Source of the DNA: Phycisphaerales bacterium UBA6054 | GTDB taxonomy: Bacteria > Planctomycetota > Phycisphaerae > Phycisphaerales > UBA1924 | DNA: 19,760 nt | Direction of reading: 5' to 3' | Assembly: GCA_002429045.1 (NCBI GenBank) | Contig: DIYM01000094.1 | Location: forward strand, 1 to 19,760 | In this document: in pieces, positions 7,509 to 13,564 of the stretch | How the letters are laid out: every line of letters starts with the position of its first letter | Position numbering within the stretch: the first letter of the stretch is position 1 | Translations under genes and position numbers: made by a program | Notes under the pieces: model-generated | The model's database searches: none | What the model saw: only the letters and a program-made list of their open reading frames with translations | Told to the model about the DNA's origin: nothing

Positions 7509-7537
7509 CCGGTCCGTCCGCGGGCCGGTTTTTCTTT
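7509..7537 (+). terminator. Intrinsic terminator of the S8 protease gene
   Basis: CCGGTCC (7509-7515) pairs with GGGCCGG (7522-7528), 7 bp with one G-U, loop GTCCGC, followed at once by TTTTTCTTT. It begins 31 nt after the TAA stop, which separates the protease from the prenyltransferase gene. Confidence 0.85.
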
Positions 7538-7552
7538 GCCCTCCTCCCGTTC

Positions 7553-7558
7553 TACGCT
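7553..7558 (+). promoter_or_regulatory. Candidate -10 (TACGCT), leaderless promoter of the UbiA-family gene
   Basis: TACGCT ends 5 nt before the GTG start at 7564 and fits TANNNT. There is no Shine-Dalgarno between it and the start and no clear -35; the preceding gene ends in a terminator, so a promoter is needed here. Confidence 0.4.
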
Positions 7559-7563
7559 CGGGT

Positions 7564-8529
7564 GTGACCACCGCCACGCCCGCACGATCCGACGCACCCG
7601 CTGGCCTGTTCGCCCGGCTTGGGTTGGCGCTCGGCGACATCAAACTCGCCCACTCGGTGTTCGCCCTGCCCTTTGCTGTGCTTGCGGCGTTTCTGACCGC
7701 GCCGCGGGACTCCGTCGGCGTCCGATGGGGTGTGTTCGCGGGGATGCTGGGCCTGATCGTCGCCTGCATGTTCTTTGCGCGGACATGGGCGATGCTGGTG
7801 AACCGCGTGGCGGACGCGCGGATCGATGCGGCCAATCCGCGCACCGCCCGCCGCGCGTTCGCGGGCGGGGGGCTCACGCGGCGTGATGGGCTGCTCATGC
7901 TCGCGATCTCCGCGGCCGGTTTCCTCGCGTGCTGCGCCGGGTTCGGGTTCGCATTCGGGAACTGGTGGCCGACGGTCCTCGGTGCGCCGGTCTTGATCTG
8001 GATCGGGTTCTACTCGTTCACCAAGCGGTTCACCTGGTGGTGCCACGTGTTCTTGGGCGGCGCGCTGGCGGCCAGCCCGCTGGCTGCGGCGATCGCCACT
8101 CAGGGCTTCGACGCGTTCGTTGTTGACAGCGCATGGACCCGCACCGGCACAACATTGGTCTCCATCGCGGCGATGGTGCTCTGCTGGGTCGCGGGCTTCG
8201 ATGTGATCTACGCACTGCAGGACCTGGACTATGACCGAGAGGTCGGGCTCAACTCGGTCCCGGCGAAGTTCGGGTGGCGTGGCGCGATCGCCATCAGCCG
8301 GGTGCTGCACGCGATGTCGTTGATCGGGCTGCTGATCGCCTGGCGGGTCTCTGACCAGTTCGGAGCGGTCTTCGGGGCGGGTGTCGCGATCGTCGCTGGC
8401 ACGCTGGTCTACGAGCACGTGGTGCTGGCCAAGCGTGGCCGGGCGGGCATCCCGATGGCGTTCTTCACGCTCAACGGGGTGATCTCGTGTGTGATCGGGG
8501 CCGCCGGCGTGCTCGATGCGCTCGTCTGA
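7564..8529 (+). CDS. UbiA-family prenyltransferase (MqnP- or UbiA-like)
   Basis: A 321-aa integral membrane enzyme of the UbiA superfamily, which joins a polyprenyl chain to an aromatic acceptor in quinone synthesis. The N-terminal IKLAHSVFALPFAVLAAF is typical of the UbiA/MqnP branch. The first Asp motif is NRVADARID (N80, D84, D88); the second is DLDYD (D220, D224). Both bind Mg-diphosphate in the family. About eight or nine hydrophobic helices are visible. The future acceptor cannot be proved: futalosine-pathway MqnP and 4-hydroxybenzoate UbiA look alike here, and no other mqn or ubi gene is in the window. The GTG at 7564 is the only start before the conserved region and appears to be leaderless. 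Confidence 0.85.
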   Translation: MTTATPARSDAPAGLFARLGLALGDIKLAHSVFALPFAVLAAFLTAPRDSVGVRWGVFAGMLGLIVACMFFARTWAMLVNRVADARIDAANPRTARRAFAGGGLTRRDGLLMLAISAAGFLACCAGFGFAFGNWWPTVLGAPVLIWIGFYSFTKRFTWWCHVFLGGALAASPLAAAIATQGFDAFVVDSAWTRTGTTLVSIAAMVLCWVAGFDVIYALQDLDYDREVGLNSVPAKFGWRGAIAISRVLHAMSLIGLLIAWRVSDQFGAVFGAGVAIVAGTLVYEHVVLAKRGRAGIPMAFFTLNGVISCVIGAAGVLDALV

Positions 8530-8550
8530 GGCGCCTGGGCCCGAAGCCGC

Positions 8551-8582
8551 GATTGAGATCGTTTTCAATGATTTTTGAAATC
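8551..8582 (+). promoter_or_regulatory. AT-rich island with inverted repeat upstream of the GbsR-type gene
   Basis: TTTCAA (8563-8568) and TTGAAA (8575-8580) form an inverted repeat with 6-nt spacing. ATTGAGA (8552-8558) also pairs with TTTTCAAT, followed by GATTTTT, so it could double as a weak terminator for the prenyltransferase gene. TTGAGA-N17-TGAAAT (8553-8581) is a possible extra promoter. The island stands out in GC-rich surroundings and is a plausible operator for the adjacent regulator. Confidence 0.4.
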
Positions 8583-8586
8583 TAGC

Positions 8587-8615
8587 TCGACTTTAGGGCT
8601 CCCGATGCGGATACT
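8587..8615 (+). promoter_or_regulatory. Candidate leaderless promoter of the GbsR-type regulator
   Basis: TCGACT (8587-8592), 17-nt spacer, GATACT (8610-8615), then 7 nt to ATG 8623. The -10 hexamer and spacer match those of the HU promoter in this window. The alternative is translation from ATG 8605 with AGGG at 8595-8598 as ribosome site. Confidence 0.45.
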
Positions 8616-8622
8616 GCACGTG

Positions 8623-9237
8623 ATGGCACCCGTGTCCGATTCCATCACGTCTGATCAGTCCGCGAAGCTGCTGGGTGAGGCCCAGGACCGTTTTATCGCG
8701 TCGTGGGGCCGCATGGGCTCTGCCTGGGGGATCAGCCGCACCATGGCCGAGGTCCACGCGCTGCTGTATGTGACCGGCGAGCCGATGTGCACGGATGAAG
8801 TGATGGAGCGGCTCGAGATATCCCGCGGGAATGTGTCCATGTCGGTGCGGGCGTTGCTCGAGTGGGGTGTGATCCAGAAGACCCACAAGCGGGGCGACCG
8901 CAAGGACTACTTCCAAGCCGAGCAGGACGTCTGGGCGATGCTCCGGGCGATCGCACGCGAGCGGATCAAGCGTGAGGTGGACCCGCTTCTGCAGTCGCTC
9001 GACGAGATCAGGGAACTCGCGCCCGACACCAGCCGAGCGAAGGGTCGCGTGACGCCCGAGGATCTGGCCGCGCTGCACGATCGGCTCGACGCGGTCCAGG
9101 AGTGCTTCGAGTTGATGAGCGTGCTGAGCCACAAGTTCGCGGGCCCGACGGGCAGCGGGCTGAAGACCGCCGCCAAGCTGCTCGCGAAGATGCCGAGCCG
9201 CGGCAACGGCTCTGCGAATCCGGAGGGCACGCCATGA
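8623..9237 (+). CDS. GbsR/MarR-type winged-helix transcriptional regulator
   Basis: About 204 aa. The pattern matches GbsR-like MarR relatives: an N-terminal helix (AQDRFIASWGRMGSAWGIS), RTMAEVHALLYVTGEPMCTD, the winged helix-turn-helix with recognition helix region ISRGNVSMSVRALLEWGV, and the wing IQKTHKRGDRKDYF, followed by long helices probably used for dimerisation. GbsR proteins repress osmoprotectant and choline or glycine betaine genes in Bacillus, but the target here is unknown. Starts at 8575 (TTG), 8605 (ATG, AGGG upstream) and 8623 (ATG, 7 nt after a -10) are all possible; I favour 8623. Its stop overlaps the next start (ATGA), so the neighbour is co-translated. An AT-rich inverted repeat upstream suggests autoregulation. 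Confidence 0.85.
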   Translation: MAPVSDSITSDQSAKLLGEAQDRFIASWGRMGSAWGISRTMAEVHALLYVTGEPMCTDEVMERLEISRGNVSMSVRALLEWGVIQKTHKRGDRKDYFQAEQDVWAMLRAIARERIKREVDPLLQSLDEIRELAPDTSRAKGRVTPEDLAALHDRLDAVQECFELMSVLSHKFAGPTGSGLKTAAKLLAKMPSRGNGSANPEGTP

Positions 9238-9710
9238 GCGCCACCTCCCGCCGGTCACGCCCGTCCGCACCCGCGGACACACCCCGTGCGTCAGAACAGT
9301 CCGCGCCGTCCGACCGCTCCGTCGCGATCGGGTCGGTCGAAGTCGTCTGGGGTGTGGCGAGATCGGCCCTCAACGGGTCGGCGCCCGCCGGGCGCTCCAG
9401 GATTCTGGCGATGACCCTCCGCGCCGAATCGCTCGGGAATGGGTCGGCGGTGGTGACCGCCGAACTCGCCGACAGCTCGACGGGCGAGCGTAGCGTGCTG
9501 CACCGCGAGACGGGCGTGCCCGGTGAAGTGATCCCGGACATCCGCGGGCACGTGCATGTCGAGATCCCCGGCTGGCTGCACGCGACCATCGGGCCCGGGC
9601 GTGACGGTGATGCGTGGCGGCTGGTGTACGCCCGCACACCCCTGATCGACCGTCTCGGGATCCGGGGCGGGCGTGCCGAGCCGATCCGGATCGCTGTCGC
9701 CCCGTCTTGA
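9234..9710 (+). CDS. Unknown protein coupled to the GbsR-type regulator
   Basis: A 158-aa protein that I do not recognise. The first ~30 residues are Ser/Pro/Arg-rich and probably disordered. The rest is likely beta-rich (SVAIGSVEVVWGVA, SRILAMTLRAESL, GSAVVTAELADSST, HVHVEIPGWLHATI, AWRLVYARTPLID). There is no signal peptide, membrane segment or Cys cluster. The ATG overlaps the regulator's TGA in an ATGA arrangement, strong evidence that the gene is real and co-translated. It could be a ligand-sensing or accessory partner of the regulator, but this is only context. No intrinsic terminator follows before the convergent membrane HTH gene. Confidence 0.7.
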   Translation: MSATSRRSRPSAPADTPRASEQSAPSDRSVAIGSVEVVWGVARSALNGSAPAGRSRILAMTLRAESLGNGSAVVTAELADSSTGERSVLHRETGVPGEVIPDIRGHVHVEIPGWLHATIGPGRDGDAWRLVYARTPLIDRLGIRGGRAEPIRIAVAPS

Positions 9711-9720
9711 CACTCGTCAT

Positions 9721-9750
9721 GGTGCGCGGCGGGTGCCGCGATGATGCACC
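9721..9750. repeat. Compound hairpin between convergent genes
   Basis: GGTGC (9721-9725) pairs with GCACC (9746-9750), and inside it GCGGC (9726-9730) pairs with GCCGC (9735-9739). It lies in the 95-bp gap between convergent stops. Lacking T-runs, it may be a two-way Rho-dependent or structural end. Confidence 0.35.
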
Positions 9751-9805
9751 GGGCTCCGGGCGATCGCCGGGCAGGTTGGCGATCGGTTCCGGTCGGGGCG
9801 CACGC

Positions 9806-10648
9806 TCAGCTCTTGCGGAGCGCCACCCAGCCGATGCCGCCGAGCACGAGCATCGCGAGGAAGCCCCCGCCGAGCACGCCCCAGATGACGGTCTGGTTGA
9901 CCTGCGAGAGCACGCTGGCGGACCCGCCCGACATCCCGAGGATCATGATGCCCATCGCGGTGAGGACCATCGCGAACATCGCCAGCGCGATCCCACCGAA
10001 CAGGCCCGAGGCGGCGCCGTCGTAGGCTTCGCCCATCGGCATGGCGCCCATCGCGACGGCCGCCGGTGCGGCGGCTCCGAAATCGGGCTCGCCCGATGTG
10101 GTCTCGAAGAGGGCGCCGGCGGCGGTTCCACCGGCGGCGGTTCCGCCCGCCAGGCTCCCGTCGGCCATGCTGTCGTCGCCCAGGTTATCGAGCAGGTTGC
10201 TGCCCAGGGAAGTATCGTCGGGCTCGAACGCCATCTGCGCGAGCCCGGAACCCGATCCGCCCGCGTCCATCGCGAAGCCCGACCCGCCGAGACCTCCGGT
10301 GACCAGGGTTTCCTCGTTGGCGTCGGCGGCGCCCTCCTCGGCGTCGAAGATCGAGATGCCGGTGCCCTCGTTGGTTCCGGACATATCGAGCCCGGGGCTG
10401 GTGCCGGTGCCGGAGGAACTGAGGCTCAGCGGTTCGAGCCCGGGGCCCGAGTCGGCCAGCCCGATCTCTTCGTCGGCGTCGCCCTCGTCGTCGCCGGCGA
10501 GCAGGTCGACCTGGTCCACCTTGAACATGAGGCGGTCGCGGTCACGGAACTCTTGGAGTTGCCCGGACTCGGCCAGGTTCTGAACCTCTTCCTCGGACAT
10601 GCCGAGCTTGGAGGAGGCTTCTTCGAGGGTGTAGAACATCTTGGCCAT
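9806..10648 (-). CDS. Membrane-anchored helix-turn-helix (excisionase/MerR-like) protein
   Basis: A 280-aa protein in three parts. Residues 1-52 look like an excisionase/MerR-type DNA-binding fold (FYTLEEASSKLGMSEEEVQ, then QLQEFRDRDRLMFKVDQVD). Residues ~53-205 are a long Gly/Ala/Ser/Asp/Glu linker of low complexity. The C-terminus has two hydrophobic helices (IALAMFAMVLTAMGIMIL and VIWGVLGGGFLAMLVLGGIG) ending in RKS, so the DNA-binding head would sit in the cytoplasm. Similar N-terminal modules are common in planctomycetes, but I know of no established function. ATG 10648 has GGAG 8 nt upstream. The gene converges with the unknown gene ending at 9710. It could be a one-component membrane regulator, or the fold may bind protein rather than DNA. 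Confidence 0.8.
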   Translation of the reverse strand: MAKMFYTLEEASSKLGMSEEEVQNLAESGQLQEFRDRDRLMFKVDQVDLLAGDDEGDADEEIGLADSGPGLEPLSLSSSGTGTSPGLDMSGTNEGTGISIFDAEEGAADANEETLVTGGLGGSGFAMDAGGSGSGLAQMAFEPDDTSLGSNLLDNLGDDSMADGSLAGGTAAGGTAAGALFETTSGEPDFGAAAPAAVAMGAMPMGEAYDGAASGLFGGIALAMFAMVLTAMGIMILGMSGGSASVLSQVNQTVIWGVLGGGFLAMLVLGGIGWVALRKS

Positions 10649-10768
10649 GGGTCGGGCTCCGGCTGGATGCGTCGCCCGCCCGGTTCCGCCGGGTGGACGA
10701 TGGTGCTTGGTCCGCGGGCCCGGTCCGTCGGGCCGATGCCGTGCCCGGGCGGGCTCGGCGGGTCATCC

Positions 10769-10784
10769 CGGGCCGATCGGCCCG
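10769..10784. repeat. Perfect 16-bp palindrome in the leader of the membrane HTH gene
   Basis: CGGGCCGATCGGCCCG equals its reverse complement. With the -10 candidate at 10791-10796 on the minus strand, the palindrome would begin at about +1. This position suits an operator; it could also fold in RNA. Confidence 0.5.
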
Positions 10785-10790
10785 AGGGCA

Positions 10791-10796
10791 AGGATA
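10791..10796 (-). promoter_or_regulatory. Candidate -10 (TATCCT) of the membrane HTH gene
   Basis: TATCCT on the minus strand predicts a start near 10784 and a ~136-nt leader. No good -35 is visible 16-18 nt upstream, so activator help or another promoter is possible. The same interval (10649-10891) has an ACCCCC/GGGGGT hairpin at 10820-10846 that may end the upstream PEP-CTERM gene; it has no T-run. Confidence 0.3.
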
Positions 10797-10891
10797 GCGC
10801 CGGAGACGCGGTCGATCCGACCCCCGGGCCGGGCCGATTCGGGGGTGAACGGTGGGCGGTTCCTGCGCTCGGGCTTTCGCCGATGACGCGG

Positions 10892-12046
10892 TCAACGCCG
10901 GCGTCGCCCCGCGTAGCCCATCAGGACCAGCGCCAGCCCCGAGGGCGGTGCGGGCACATTGATGGTGAAGAGTGTCAACTCCGGACCGAACGGCGTCACG
11001 ACACCGCTCGAGATCACGCCCGAGACAACGAGCCCGTTGCCCGAGATGTCGTTCAGCACCGCGGTGTCGTGCATGCCCAACACCAGACCCTCCGCCGCGA
11101 GCAGTTCGGCCGCCGAGACCCGGCGTCCCCCCTCGTAGAGCAGGAATGAGGAGTACGAACCGTCGGTCTGGGACCGCCCGCTGACGATCATCGCGGTCGC
11201 ATCGTCGGTGATGGATGAGATGCTGGTGTCCGTCAACCCATCGACCACCAGCTCTCGCAGCCGGTTGTCCTGATAGATCCACGATTTGCTCGTGGTCGAG
11301 TATGTATCCAGGTCGATGCGGGTCTCGACACCGACGATCACGCTGCCGTCGGCCGTCATATCGCTGGCCCATGTCGAAGCGCCCGCATCATCGGACAGTG
11401 TCGGGATCTCGAAGATCCGGCCGTCGTCGTACAGCAGCGCGCGCTCGGTGCCGGGGAATCCGACGCCCGCGGGACGCACCGCGCTGTTGATGACGAACAG
11501 GTCGTCCCGGTCGCCGGCGATCACATCGATCACGCGGTCGTATCGCTCGTCGAGCGTTGCGACGAGATCTGCCCGGCCAGAGCCGGCCGCGTAGGTCAAC
11601 ACGTCCACGGGCCCGGAAGCCTGCCCGCCCATCGTGTAGAAGACGGTCTGTCCGTCGCGGGTGATCGCGGCGTTGAGCTCTCGGTCGTCTGTGCCGAACG
11701 TGATGTGTTCCCGCACGCCGTCCTCGACCCGGATCAGACGCGGGCGAGCGCCCCATTGGCTGCTGACGGAGAGGGTGACGCTGCCGTCCGCCGAGATGCC
11801 CTGCCACAGATTGAATCGGTCGACGCGCGGCAAGGACGACCACTGGCCGTCGCGCCACGCGTAGGCGTCGTACCGGATCGATTCCGAGACGAGCATGTCA
11901 ACGGCCAGCGTGGTTCCGTCGGCCGAAAGGCCCTGCAACTCCCCGAGCGTGTACCCGGGGAGCAGATCGATCAGTCCCAGCCCGGCGTGGGCGGGCGTGG
12001 GAGCGCCGAGGAGACAGGCTGCGGCAACGGCCTTGTGGGTGTTCAT
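10892..12046 (-). CDS. Exported beta-propeller-like protein with PEP-CTERM-type sorting tail
   Basis: A 384-aa protein with a signal peptide (MNTHKAVAAACLLGAPTPAHA). The body contains repeated strand-turn units of the kind LSADGTTLAV, ISADGSVTLSV, ITRDGQTVFYT, MTADGSVIVGV, ITDDATAMIVSG and ISGNGLVVSGV, suggesting a propeller. The C-terminus reads VPAPPSGLALVLMGYAGRRRR without the last residue counted in the hydrophobic part: a VPxP box, short hydrophobic stretch and Arg cluster, the layout of PEP-CTERM signals processed by exosortase. No catalytic site is evident. No exosortase is in the window. The ATG 12046 has no ribosome site but a -10-like GATATC 6 nt upstream. It shares strand with the methyltransferase gene 72 bp upstream. 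Confidence 0.75.
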   Translation of the reverse strand: MNTHKAVAAACLLGAPTPAHAGLGLIDLLPGYTLGELQGLSADGTTLAVDMLVSESIRYDAYAWRDGQWSSLPRVDRFNLWQGISADGSVTLSVSSQWGARPRLIRVEDGVREHITFGTDDRELNAAITRDGQTVFYTMGGQASGPVDVLTYAAGSGRADLVATLDERYDRVIDVIAGDRDDLFVINSAVRPAGVGFPGTERALLYDDGRIFEIPTLSDDAGASTWASDMTADGSVIVGVETRIDLDTYSTTSKSWIYQDNRLRELVVDGLTDTSISSITDDATAMIVSGRSQTDGSYSSFLLYEGGRRVSAAELLAAEGLVLGMHDTAVLNDISGNGLVVSGVISSGVVTPFGPELTLFTINVPAPPSGLALVLMGYAGRRRR

Positions 12047-12052
12047 GGCCGG

Positions 12053-12058
12053 GATATC
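12053..12058 (-). promoter_or_regulatory. Weak -10-like GATATC before the PEP-CTERM gene
   Basis: GATATC lies 6 nt before ATG 12046 on the minus strand, the same spacing as other leaderless candidates here. No matching -35 is visible. Confidence 0.25.
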
Positions 12059-12118
12059 GACCAGCGATCGGCGGATGGGACACCAAATGCTGTGAAGATC
12101 GGGCGCGCGCCGGGCGCG

Positions 12119-13096
12119 TTATCGCCGCTTGGGGTGGATCGCTGTGGACTCGCCGCGGGTGCCGGCGATGTCGCGGATGGGCCCGGCTTCGATGCGTTCG
12201 CAGGCGGTCTTCGCGTTGGACTCCGCGAACTCGGTGCCGATGAAGCGGCGTCCCATCGCGTGGGCGACGACGCCGGTGGTCCCGCTGCCCAGGAACGGGT
12301 CGAGCACGAGGTCTCCTTCGCGCGAGGTGCTCGCGATCACCCGGTGGAGGTAGACCTCGGGGAGTTGGTTGTCGTGCTTGGTGCGCCGTTCCTTGTTGTT
12401 GCCCTGGATGCGTCCCCAGTACGGGCCGTACCAGACGTCCATGGGCACGCGGAGCCCGGCGGGCATGCCGTCGCGTTTGGACTCGGTGCGCGGGTCGCCG
12501 TAGATCGCGCGCCGGTCCGAGGTTTCCAGCACCGGATCGGGGTTCCATGTCCGGCTTTCCGGGTCCTTGCAGAAGTACAGCGCGTGGACCTTGGAGTTGA
12601 TGAAGCGTCCGGTGGTGTTCTGCCCGAAGCGGTAGTGCCAGACGCACCAGTTGACCATGTGCAGCCCGCGGGCCTTCATGTGGACCACGATCTCGGCCGC
12701 CCAGTCGTCGGGGATGTTCACCCACATCGAGCCGGTGTCTTTGAGCCCCCGGATGCACAGATCGATCCACTCGAACGTGAACGACTTGGATTCGCCGAGC
12801 GGGCGGTCGGCGTCGTGGCGGTCGCAGTATTCGTCGGGGGACATCCTGCTGTCGTCCCACGCGTCGCCGGCGCGGTGCCGGTCGTAGTCGCGGGCCCAGT
12901 TGAAGGGCGGGTCGGCGAAGACGAGATCAAGTTGTGATTTTTTGACCTCTGGGAGCTCGGCGAGGATCTCCCGGCAGTCGCCGACATGGATCTTTGCCTC
13001 GACGCCGTTGCCCTTGATCGTGCGCGGAAAACCAGACTTCGGCGCACGCTTCGCGCGGGTCTTCTTGGCCGTGGTTTTCTTGGTCTTCGTCGGCAT
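12119..13096 (-). CDS. Orphan site-specific DNA methyltransferase, beta-class (N4-cytosine/N6-adenine type)
   Basis: A 325-aa SAM-dependent DNA methyltransferase. Catalytic motif IV is DPPF at residues 62-65 (VFADPPFNW), preceded by HVGDCREIL. The SAM-binding motif I region is DPFLGSGTT at residues 266-274, followed by FIGTEF. Motif IV before motif I is the beta-class order; the long middle segment would hold target recognition. DPPF fits either N6-adenine or N4-cytosine methylation, and the site cannot be deduced. The first ~20 residues are Lys/Arg/Thr/Ala-rich like a histone H1 tail and probably help DNA binding. No restriction endonuclease gene is nearby, so it looks like a solitary (regulatory or housekeeping) enzyme. 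Two overlapping promoters lie just upstream. Confidence 0.88.
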   Translation of the reverse strand: MPTKTKKTTAKKTRAKRAPKSGFPRTIKGNGVEAKIHVGDCREILAELPEVKKSQLDLVFADPPFNWARDYDRHRAGDAWDDSRMSPDEYCDRHDADRPLGESKSFTFEWIDLCIRGLKDTGSMWVNIPDDWAAEIVVHMKARGLHMVNWCVWHYRFGQNTTGRFINSKVHALYFCKDPESRTWNPDPVLETSDRRAIYGDPRTESKRDGMPAGLRVPMDVWYGPYWGRIQGNNKERRTKHDNQLPEVYLHRVIASTSREGDLVLDPFLGSGTTGVVAHAMGRRFIGTEFAESNAKTACERIEAGPIRDIAGTRGESTAIHPKRR

Positions 13097-13107
13097 GCGC
13101 AGCGCTC

Positions 13108-13153
13108 ACGGTAGTGGGGCTGGCAGGATAGCGCAAGCGCGCCGCTCGCGCAA
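13108..13153 (-). promoter_or_regulatory. Tandem overlapping promoters of the DNA methyltransferase gene
   Basis: On the minus strand, TTGCGC (13148-13153) -N17- TATCCT (13125-13130) and TTGCGC (13131-13136) -N17- TACCGT (13108-13113). The two -35 elements lie in a 9-bp direct repeat, gcgcaagcg on the plus strand, offset by exactly 17 bp. The nearer promoter predicts a leader of only about 5 nt before ATG 13096. Confidence 0.5.
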
Positions 13154-13156
13154 GCG

Positions 13157-13546
13157 TCAGTCTCTGGGCTGGGCGAGCAGAACGCGGACGGGTTCGCCCC
13201 GGACTTCGGCGCTGAGGACCGCCAGGGCGCGCTCGGCGCCCGGGATCGCGCGTCGGAGCGCCTTGCGGGACCCGAACATCCGGTCCGATCGGGTGCGTTT
13301 CAGGGCGGCGGCGACTCTCTTGCCGAGCGTCGAGATGGGCTCGATCCGCACCCACACGTCCACCGCCCGGGCCTTGGTGACCTGGGCGCCCAGGCGGACC
13401 GGTGCCCCCGTCAGGGCGGCCGGATCGAGGATCTCCCGGGCGATCGCGTCGGCCCACTCACGCGGCGCGTACCCACCGTCGGCGGCGTACCGGACCACAC
13501 GGACACGGCTCAGTTTCACGCGGACTGCGTTCGCGGGCTCGCCCAT
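13157..13546 (-). CDS. Unknown small basic protein
   Basis: A 129-aa protein that I do not recognise. It is rich in Arg and Ala, has no signal peptide or membrane helix, and alternates likely strands (AVRVKLSRVRVVRYA, AVDVWVRIEPIS, RGEPVRVLLAQ) with helices (PREWADAIAREIL, LGKRVAAALKRTR). A nucleic-acid-binding role is possible from charge only. The gene is supported by its start sharing an 18-bp divergent promoter region with the GT2 gene, and by ending 60 bp before the methyltransferase start on the same strand. It may be co-expressed with the methyltransferase, though that gene has its own promoter candidates. Confidence 0.6.
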   Translation of the reverse strand: MGEPANAVRVKLSRVRVVRYAADGGYAPREWADAIAREILDPAALTGAPVRLGAQVTKARAVDVWVRIEPISTLGKRVAAALKRTRSDRMFGSRKALRRAIPGAERALAVLSAEVRGEPVRVLLAQPRD

Positions 13547-13564
13547 CGCACTAATCTACGTGCG
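13547..13564. promoter_or_regulatory. 18-bp bidirectional promoter between divergent start codons
   Basis: The whole spacer between the two ATGs is 18 bp, flanked by CGCAC/GTGCG inverted arms. On the plus strand TAATCT (13552-13557) ends 7 nt before ATG 13565. On the minus strand TAGATT (13558-13553) ends 6 nt before ATG 13546. Both fit TANNNT, share the same core bases and predict leaderless transcripts; any -35 elements would lie inside the opposite gene. Confidence 0.5.

Noticed and set aside
9759..9768. GGCGATCGCC, similar to the cyanobacterial HIP1 repeat
   Set aside because: A single perfect copy in this window; expected by chance in GC-rich DNA.
9614..11149. 511-codon plus-strand open frame over the membrane HTH gene
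   Set aside because: It is the complement of a strongly supported minus-strand protein with HTH and membrane helices.
12119..13546. Restriction-modification or defence island around the methyltransferase
   Set aside because: No nuclease, specificity subunit, toxin or other defence gene next to it; the neighbours are an unknown small protein and exported proteins.
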